Shown one piece after another: positions 6,412 through 11,337 of a stretch of 11,337 nucleotides of DNA (the stretch's first letter is position 1; every line of letters starts with the position of its first letter). This DNA comes from Chloroflexota bacterium (GTDB lineage: Bacteria > Chloroflexota > Dehalococcoidia > Lucifugimonadales > JADFKI01). The position numbers and the translations under genes were made by a program. The notes beneath the pieces were generated by a model. The model was not told where the DNA came from and ran no database searches. It worked only from the letters and a program-made list of their open reading frames with translations. The stretch covers positions 1 through 11,337 of the forward strand of contig JAGGDZ010000242.1 of assembly GCA_024648655.1 (NCBI GenBank), in the 5' to 3' direction.

Positions 6412-8005
6412 CGTCACCTCCACGCTCGATGCCGGCCCTCACCAGCTCCAGCGCCTGCTCTCTTGTCCGAACATCACCGCTCGCCTGCGCCTCCCGCACC
6501 TCTTCAAGCAATTTGCCAATCAATGGTCCCGGCGCAAGCGCGAACCCGTCTATTATATCGTATCCATCCACCAATTTAGGAAGAGATTTCACCGAATCCC
6601 TATCTTTGTCCCTATCTTTGTCCCCTTCAGGCCGCCCTTCCTCCAGGATATACCGTACCAGATCGCAGTGTGCGGCCCAGTCTTCGCGTTCCAGCATAGG
6701 TCCGCGCGCTGCCAGATAGTCCGCGGTGTTCAAGTACAGCGTGTCAAGAGCGACATCGCCCACATCGCGGTAATATCTGTACAACGCTCTCCTCGTCGGC
6801 ATATCACCATTCTGAGCCATCTGCCTCGGACGAAGGTGCTGGTGAACCATTCGCGCAACATGCTCTACACCCCGCTTGCCAAATCGCAACCTCGTTAGAA
6901 TCTCTCGCGCAACATCTGCACCCTCAGTGTGGTGCCCGAAGAAGCGAATTCGCCCCGAAGCCTCAATCGTTTTGGTCGCGGGCTTGGCTACATCGTGCAG
7001 AAGAGCCGCCAGCTTCAGGAAAGTCAGCCTGTCAAACCCGTCGCTCACTTTTCCGCCGAAGTATTCGCGCATCCCGTCGAAGTGCGGCATAATGTCAAAG
7101 GGATACTCTTCACAATCGGAATCGTCGAACATCGCGTCAACCCATCCCACTGCCTCCACTAGATGGTCGAAGACATCCCAGTAATGCTCTTTCGGCTGGG
7201 CAACTCCCTTAGCCCCAGCCAGTTCGGGCACAACGCAGCACAGCAACTCCAAATCGTCCAGCAGCCTCACTCCATCTCGCGCATTGCTTGCGCCAAGCAG
7301 CCGCATTAGCTCGTCCCGCACCCTCTCCTGTGAAACGCTAGATACAAGTGGCGAGCGCCCCCTTATAGCAGACGCCGTCTCAGGGGCAAGCAAGAAGCCG
7401 AACTGCGCTGCCATTCTCGCCCCGCGCATCAGCCGAACGGGATCTTCTTCCAGCGCATCGCACGACACCATCCGCACAACACCGTCCTCTAAGTCGCGCA
7501 TTCCTCCGAAAGGGTCCAACATCTCACTACGGAAGTCATCATCAAGCGCGGCGCTCATAGGCACTGCCATAGCGTTTATAGTGAAGTCTCGCCGTCGTAG
7601 ATCCCGTTCTATATCGTCCTCGAAAGTTACGACGTCGATAAAGCGAAGCCTGCCTTCCTCAGGAATCGCAACACGCGCCACCTGCCAGTCTTCGTGCAGC
7701 CGCGCGCAGTCTCCGCCGAGAGCCTCCGCAATCTCCGCCGCGACTGAATAGGCATCTGCATTCACTGCAACATCGATATCTTCTGCCTCGCAGCCTATTA
7801 GGGCGTCACGAATCGCTCCTCCCACAAGATAGGCTTCGACGTCTGCGGCGGCAAAGAATTCGACGAGTCTCCACACCACCGGCGGCAGGCGCATGGCGTA
7901 AGACAAGGCAGTATAAGGGGAAGTTACGGATGCTTCGTTCATGAGTTCTTTTGAAAGGATTACCGCGGCGAAGGAAGGAGGTGTTGGCATAAGGACAGGC
8001 GGCAC
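6404..8005 (-). CDS. cca: CCA tRNA nucleotidyltransferase / poly(A) polymerase family protein with HD domain
   Basis: This class II nucleotidyltransferase most likely adds or repairs the 3' CCA end of tRNAs in the cytoplasm. Numbered from GTG 8005 (533 residues) it has GGAIRD (62-67), the catalytic DID (D76, D78), RRDFTINAMA (138-147), DPFGG (164-168) and the base-selecting EDPVR (187-191). An HD domain follows (LLHDVAKP, H337/D338; GHHTEGA near 357). The C-terminus (PGPLIGKLLEEVREAQ, TREQALELV) is typical of HD-containing CCA enzymes. The sequence does not separate CCA-adding from A-adding or poly(A) activity. The start is uncertain: GTG 8005, ATG 7990 and ATG 7942 all lack a well-placed ribosome site. 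It begins 12 bp after def and overlaps secD by 8 bp. A repeated-acid/base linker sits at 461-470. Confidence 0.88.
   Translation of the reverse strand: MPPVLMPTPPSFAAVILSKELMNEASVTSPYTALSYAMRLPPVVWRLVEFFAAADVEAYLVGGAIRDALIGCEAEDIDVAVNADAYSVAAEIAEALGGDCARLHEDWQVARVAIPEEGRLRFIDVVTFEDDIERDLRRRDFTINAMAVPMSAALDDDFRSEMLDPFGGMRDLEDGVVRMVSCDALEEDPVRLMRGARMAAQFGFLLAPETASAIRGRSPLVSSVSQERVRDELMRLLGASNARDGVRLLDDLELLCCVVPELAGAKGVAQPKEHYWDVFDHLVEAVGWVDAMFDDSDCEEYPFDIMPHFDGMREYFGGKVSDGFDRLTFLKLAALLHDVAKPATKTIEASGRIRFFGHHTEGADVAREILTRLRFGKRGVEHVARMVHQHLRPRQMAQNGDMPTRRALYRYYRDVGDVALDTLYLNTADYLAARGPMLEREDWAAHCDLVRYILEEGRPEGDKDRDKDRDSVKSLPKLVDGYDIIDGFALAPGPLIGKLLEEVREAQASGDVRTREQALELVRAGIERGGDGA
6417..6421 (-). 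promoter_or_regulatory. Ribosome-binding site that decides the secD start
   Basis: GGAGG on the minus strand ends 5 nt before GTG at 6411-6409. It lies inside the last codons of the upstream nucleotidyltransferase gene (stop TAG at 6404-6406). This supports GTG 6411 over GTG 6423 as the secD start and suggests coupled translation. Confidence 0.7.
6597..6624 (-). repeat. 12-bp tandem repeat inside the cca gene, 2.3 copies
   Basis: On the plus strand TCCCTATCTTTG appears twice head to tail (6597-6608, 6609-6620), followed by TCCC. It keeps frame and encodes GDKDRDKDRD at residues 461-470, a charged linker between the HD region and the C-terminal segment. A gain or loss of one copy would change the protein by four residues without a frameshift. 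Confidence 0.9.
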
Positions 8006-8017
8006 CCTTACTCAGGA

Positions 8018-8641
8018 TTACTTGAGCTTCGTCGTAGCCGGCGTGTTGCGTGAGTCCTCTTCAGGCAGCCACAATCCGCTTTCTGAATTGTGAGACATAT
8101 GAGGCGTGCCGTCAGAATGGCCGTTATGATTGTCCTCACCATCCTCCGAGTCCTCTGCATTTTCGCCTTCAGGCTCAACCTTCACGAGCTTCTCGTGAGC
8201 CTCCATGTGGTCGGTATAAAGGATGCCGTTAAGGTGGTCAACTTCATGCTCCAGCGCCTGAGAAAGCACATCTTCGGCCTTCAGCTTCACCACATTAGAG
8301 GTATGATCCATAGCTCGGAACCTGATCCAGACCGAGCGTGTAACTATGCCCTTATATCCCGCAATGCTCAGGCAGCCTTCCTCAACACGTCGCTCGCCCT
8401 CTCTGATAATAATCTCAGGGTTGACATATATGCGTGCCTCTTCCTCGTCCGGCAGCTGAATCACTATCACGCGCCACAATTCACCGACCTGATTCGCGGC
8501 GAGACCAACGCCATTGGCATCCCGCATCGTGTCAACCATATCGTATGCGAGACGCAACACATCGTCATTCAAGGCGCGCACCTTCCGTGCCTTCTGTCTC
8601 AACACAGGGTGAGGAATTTGCAATATCTCCCTGATAGCCAA
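8018..8641 (-). CDS. def: Peptide deformylase with acidic, His-rich C-terminal tail
   Basis: This metallo-hydrolase removes the formyl group from the N-terminal methionine of new proteins at the ribosome. All three motifs are present: GVGLAANQ (44-51), EGCLS (88-92, metal ligand C90) and HEVDH (132-136, metal ligands H132 and H136, catalytic E133). The catalytic domain ends near residue 155. The remaining 52 residues are a low-complexity tail rich in Glu, Asp, Asn and Ser with histidines at 172, 175, 181 and 184, making the protein 207 residues against about 150-190 for most family members. The start is TTG at 8641, supported by GAGG (8649-8652) 7 nt upstream and by the family N-terminus (MAIREILQIPHPVLR). 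It is the first gene of the def-cca-secD-secF operon, with a promoter at 8731-8760. Confidence 0.96.
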   Translation of the reverse strand: MAIREILQIPHPVLRQKARKVRALNDDVLRLAYDMVDTMRDANGVGLAANQVGELWRVIVIQLPDEEEARIYVNPEIIIREGERRVEEGCLSIAGYKGIVTRSVWIRFRAMDHTSNVVKLKAEDVLSQALEHEVDHLNGILYTDHMEAHEKLVKVEPEGENAEDSEDGEDNHNGHSDGTPHMSHNSESGLWLPEEDSRNTPATTKLK

Positions 8642-8730
8642 TTAAGTGCCTCGCACGCTTGCCATTGCGCTACAATTGAGTGACAAGGCGCGCGAATGTA
8701 TGCAGCCTTGCACAGGTTCAACACCTAATT

Positions 8731-8760
8731 ATTATAGTCTCACCGCCCTTTTTGTGTAAA
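8731..8760 (-). promoter_or_regulatory. Sigma-70-type promoter for the def-cca-secD-secF operon
   Basis: Reading leftward, TTTACA (8760-8755, five of six bases match the -35 consensus) and a perfect TATAAT (8736-8731) are separated by 18 bp. Transcription would start near 8724, giving a leader of about 80 nt before the def TTG at 8641. It is the only close match to a housekeeping promoter that I found, and it sits in the divergent gap before an apparent four-gene operon. Confidence 0.75.
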
Positions 8761-8812
8761 GTTTCGATCTCTGAGATAGCATTTCCCTTGTGGTGTGGTG
8801 GACGTCTTCCTT

Positions 8813-8836
8813 CGTCACTACTGCCGTCACTACTGC
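8813..8836. repeat. Perfect 12-bp tandem duplication in the def/epimerase intergenic region
   Basis: CGTCACTACTGC occurs twice head to tail in the 291-bp gap between def (8641) and the epimerase gene (8933). It lies about 53 bp upstream of the def -35 box and about 97 bp before the epimerase start. It could be a pair of protein-binding half-sites or a recent slippage duplication. No clear promoter for the epimerase gene was found in the rest of the gap. Confidence 0.85.
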
Positions 8837-8932
8837 GGAGACAGCGGATAGAAGTGAAATGAACTATGCTTACCCCCTATTACTAAGGAATACACCCACC
8901 CGATTAGCGCAAGGGGCACACAAGGAGTACAA

Positions 8933-9826
8933 ATGAAGATTCTCATAGCAGGCTCGTCCGGTCTCATTGGCAGTGCGCTCGTCGGACGCCTCAAACAAGA
9001 ACGCCACGAAGTCTCCAGACTCGTTCGACATGCCCCTGTCTCCGTCGACGAGGTCCATTGGGATCCGGCTGCGCGCACTATAGACACGGCGCGCCTGGAA
9101 GGAATCGAAGCCGTCATCCATCTCGGCGGCGCGAGCATCGCCGGCAAGCGCTGGAACAATGCATACAAACGAGAGATTCGCGATAGCCGAGTCAACAGCA
9201 CGCGCCTGCTGAGCGAAGCCCTCGCCCGCATGCCACAGAAGCCCGAAGCATTCCTGTGCGCCTCCGCGCTCGGCTACTATGGCGAAAGAGGCGACGAAGT
9301 GCTAACCGAAAATTCGCCCAAGGGGCACGGTTTCCTCTCGGATGTAACCGCCGAATGGGAGGCAGCCACGACACCCGCTTCGGAAGCGGGCATACGTGTC
9401 TGCAACATGCGCATCGGAGTGGTACTCAGCGAGACGGGCGAATTGCCGCGCGGTATGTTACTCCCATTCAAGCTGGGACTGGGCGGCAAGCTCGGAAACG
9501 GCAGGCAGTACATGAGCTGGATTCACATCGACGACGTGGCGCGCGCATTCATACACGCCCTCGACGCCGCATCCCTAACAGGCTCCATCAACCTATCCGC
9601 GCCCAATCCTGTGACCAACGCCGAGTTCACGCGAGCGCTGGCGAGGGTCTTGTCACGCCCCGCGCTCTTCACCGTACCCGGCTTTGCGCTCCGTATCGCA
9701 ATGGGCGAAATCGCGGAGTTCGCGCTTGGGTCTGCGAGACTATATCCACTGCGTATCACTGAAAGCGGCTTCAAGTTCAAGTGGGATGATGTCGAATCGG
9801 CGCTGCGGGATATCTTAGACAAATAA
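8933..9826 (+). CDS. TIGR01777 family (YfcH-like) SDR epimerase
   Basis: This is an atypical short-chain dehydrogenase/reductase of the sugar-nucleotide epimerase-like TIGR01777 family; its natural reaction is not established. The 297 residues are the usual length. The N-terminal nucleotide-binding loop is G7-x2-G10-x2-G13 (AGSSGLIGS). Family patterns follow: HLGGASIAGKRW (63-74), SALGYYGERG (111-120), MRIGVVLS (159-166), GNGRQYMSWIHIDD (188-201) and NLSAPNPVTN (220-229). The C-terminal third, to about 295, matches the DUF1731 region of this family. ATG at 8933 is preceded by AAGGAG (8922-8927), 5 nt away, so the start is firm. It is transcribed away from def and converges on the deacetylase gene, whose stop lies 48 bp from its own. 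It appears to be a single-gene unit. Confidence 0.93.
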   Translation: MKILIAGSSGLIGSALVGRLKQERHEVSRLVRHAPVSVDEVHWDPAARTIDTARLEGIEAVIHLGGASIAGKRWNNAYKREIRDSRVNSTRLLSEALARMPQKPEAFLCASALGYYGERGDEVLTENSPKGHGFLSDVTAEWEAATTPASEAGIRVCNMRIGVVLSETGELPRGMLLPFKLGLGGKLGNGRQYMSWIHIDDVARAFIHALDAASLTGSINLSAPNPVTNAEFTRALARVLSRPALFTVPGFALRIAMGEIAEFALGSARLYPLRITESGFKFKWDDVESALRDILDK

Positions 9827-9874
9827 ATCCTATTGCTTTATCGCACATCCTGTACATCGATGTCAGTTCTCCAC

Positions 9875-11002
9875 TTACCGTAGTCCCTGCACACCGAATA
9901 CCAGTCGCTGAGCCGACTGAGCGCTCGCCTCTGCAAATGTCCGCGCGTCCCTGATCATTTCTGCCTGAATCGGAAACTCATCCACGTCCCTAAGTGCCCC
10001 AATTCCATATCGCTCCGAGTATGGGGATGGTATCTCGGCGGACAGCTGCTGCCCGGACATCACCGCGAAGTCGAACGCCCACGCCCTTGCCACTGCCTGC
10101 AAGTCATAGCCACCGCCCCCAAGCGCAAGCCACTTGGTCGCGCCAATCGACGCAATTTCCTCCACCGCCGCCGCGTGCCCCTGCACAGACAGCGCAAGGT
10201 GCGTTATCGGGTCTCTGAAGTGCGAATCTATTCCGAGCTGCGTTACGAGTGCATCGGGACGAAACTTTCGCAGTAGCGGCATCGCAACCTCTCGCAGCAC
10301 CCACAAGTACACCTCATCCGTCGTGTACGGATAGAGCGGTAGGTTCACCGAGTAACCCCTGCCCTTGCCCGCTCCAATCTCCTGCGTGTGTCCCGTCCCG
10401 GGAAACAAGAACGCCCCCGACTCGTGCAGCGAAATCGTCAGCACCGCATCCGTATCGTAGAATGCATGCTGCACGCCGTCCCCATGGTGACAATCAATGT
10501 CCACATACGCCACCCGCATGCCCTCTGCCAGCATCCTCTTGATGCCAATCACAGGGTCATTGAAAACGCAAAACCCGTATGCGTATGAAGGCATCGCATG
10601 ATGCAGTCCGCCCGATATGCTGAACGCCGCGTCCACCTCGTCAGACAGCAGCGCCTCCACGGCACTCATGGTCGCGCCCGTGGACAACGCTGATGCGTCG
10701 TAAATGCCCTCATAGGCGGGATTGTCCCCTGGCCCGAAGTTGAATCTCAGTTGGTCAACTGTCGCGTCCCCTTCACCCAGCCGCCGCACGGCATCTATGT
10801 ACTCCGCTGTGTGATACCACCCAATCTCGTCATCCAGTGCCGTCCTTGGAGATACAACGGACACATTCGGCGCATCGAACGCGCCATAGGCATCCAGCAA
10901 TTCATAGGTGTACCGCAGCCGAACCGGCTTCATTGGGTGCGTGTCGCTCAGCGTGTGCCGCGACAGCGCATCAGAGTATATGAACGCAGTTCTACGCGCC
11001 AT
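9875..11002 (-). CDS. Histone deacetylase superfamily protein (AcuC-like)
   Basis: This zinc-dependent deacylase is of the arginase/deacetylase fold; bacterial members remove acetyl groups from proteins (AcuC on acetyl-CoA synthetase), polyamines or other small molecules. The 375-residue protein has every key element: tandem histidines H134-H135 (GGLHHAMP), YGFCVFND (142-149), DIDCHHGDG (168-176, zinc ligands D170 and H172), LHESG with FPGTG (192-204), D259 (QLGIDSH, third zinc ligand), DPITHLALS (264-272) and GGGGYD (295-300, with Y299 the transition-state tyrosine). It should be active. The length resembles AcuC rather than the shorter polyamine deacetylases, but no acuA or acs gene is in view. 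ATG 11002 has GGAGGG about 7 nt upstream, inside the end of the MBL-fold gene, whose stop is only 2 bp away. Confidence 0.93.
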   Translation of the reverse strand: MARRTAFIYSDALSRHTLSDTHPMKPVRLRYTYELLDAYGAFDAPNVSVVSPRTALDDEIGWYHTAEYIDAVRRLGEGDATVDQLRFNFGPGDNPAYEGIYDASALSTGATMSAVEALLSDEVDAAFSISGGLHHAMPSYAYGFCVFNDPVIGIKRMLAEGMRVAYVDIDCHHGDGVQHAFYDTDAVLTISLHESGAFLFPGTGHTQEIGAGKGRGYSVNLPLYPYTTDEVYLWVLREVAMPLLRKFRPDALVTQLGIDSHFRDPITHLALSVQGHAAAVEEIASIGATKWLALGGGGYDLQAVARAWAFDFAVMSGQQLSAEIPSPYSERYGIGALRDVDEFPIQAEMIRDARTFAEASAQSAQRLVFGVQGLR

Positions 11003-11004
11003 TG

Positions 11005-11337
11005 CTATCCCTCCACCACTTGCGTTGATCCGGCCGCAAGCTCAATCCGCATATCCGCGTCTGCGACGAGGAAGGGCTGCCCTGTCCCTTGAGTTATGCC
11101 CGCAAGTTCACTTCGCACCGCATCCTCCCAGGCGGGGTTGATGTGCGACACAATCACGTCCGGCACCCGTCTGTGAATCTCCCTGAACTTAACAAGCTCG
11201 TCCATCAGAAAGTCCGGTGTCAGGTGACCGGCAGCCCTTGCGCCCGCCTCATTCTCGTTTCCGAATGTTACCTCGGTCAGCAGAACATCCGGCGCGACAT
11301 GCTCCCAAGCGGCGCCCAGTCCTCTACCTGTGTCGCC
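11005..11337 (-). CDS. MBL-fold metallo-hydrolase (partial, C-terminal 110 residues)
   Basis: An open frame enters from the right edge and ends at TAG (11005-11007). The visible start, GDTG, is the bridging-aspartate motif of metallo-beta-lactamase-fold hydrolases (D at visible residue 2). GHLTP (visible residues 37-41) supplies the last metal-binding histidine, and VSHINP follows, as in class II cyclic-nucleotide phosphodiesterase and RNase Z-like proteins. The HxHxDH motif must be off-window, so the reaction cannot be assigned. The internal ATG at 11205 is unlikely to be the start because the motifs lie upstream of it in the same frame. The gene ends 2 bp before the deacetylase gene on the same strand, so the two are surely cotranscribed. 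Confidence 0.8.
   Translation of the reverse strand, partial: GDTGRGLGAAWEHVAPDVLLTEVTFGNENEAGARAAGHLTPDFLMDELVKFREIHRRVPDVIVSHINPAWEDAVRSELAGITQGTGQPFLVADADMRIELAAGSTQVVEG

Noticed and set aside
8090..8683. 197-codon plus-strand open frame
   Set aside because: It lies opposite def, whose three deformylase motifs and start site are all intact.
8680..8862. 60-codon plus-strand open frame in the def/epimerase gap
   Set aside because: It runs through the def promoter and the 12-bp tandem repeat, and has neither a good ribosome site nor protein-like composition.
9827..9874. Possible terminator between the convergent epimerase and deacetylase genes
   Set aside because: The 48-bp gap holds a 10-bp palindrome (ACATCGATGT, 9854-9863) and a weak AT-only stem, but no GC-rich hairpin followed by a T run on either strand.
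1..11337. Defence system, mobile element, CRISPR or biosynthetic cluster
   Set aside because: All substantial frames are explained by common housekeeping or metabolic families. No integrase, transposase, repeat-spacer array, toxin-antitoxin pair or large synthase was seen.

Overview
This window is bacterial chromosome with tightly packed, mostly housekeeping genes. I see no CRISPR array, transposase, phage gene, rRNA or tRNA. The lineage cannot be fixed from the sequence. Separate secD and secF genes, an HD-domain tRNA nucleotidyltransferase, many GTG and TTG starts and a moderately GC-rich composition would suit a Chloroflexota (Dehalococcoidia/SAR202-type) genome, but that is a guess.

Layout, left to right. 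(1) Minus strand, 1-1276: nfo (endonuclease IV) followed downstream by the start of an EamA/DMT-type membrane transporter that runs off the left edge. (2) A divergent gap (1277-1531) with a short inverted repeat. (3) Plus strand, 1532-3543: a two-gene unit with a DUF1932/6-phosphogluconate-dehydrogenase-like NAD(P) oxidoreductase and a zinc-dependent medium-chain dehydrogenase. The second gene's ribosome-binding site lies in a perfect 9-bp tandem duplication. (4) Minus strand, 8641 down to 3540: an operon def (peptide deformylase) - cca-type tRNA nucleotidyltransferase - secD - secF, read from a near-consensus sigma-70 promoter at 8731-8760. Its last stop codon overlaps the stop codon of the convergent dehydrogenase. 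(5) Plus strand, 8933-9826: a TIGR01777/YfcH-like SDR epimerase, divergent from def. (6) Minus strand, 11337 to 9875: the 3' part of an MBL-fold hydrolase gene, and 2 bp later an AcuC/HDAC-like deacetylase.

The def-cca-secDF operon joins steps in making and exporting proteins: tRNA 3'-end maturation, removal of the N-formyl group from new chains, and late-stage Sec translocation driven by proton motive force. The two plus-strand dehydrogenases look like a small catabolic or detoxification pair with unknown substrates. The MBL hydrolase and deacetylase genes appear translationally coupled, which suggests linked roles.

I found no convincing new multi-gene system. The items worth a second look are small: three perfect short tandem duplications, a His/Asp/Glu-rich tail on peptide deformylase, an acidic insert in SecD, a repeated start-site sequence in front of secF, and the MBL-deacetylase pairing.
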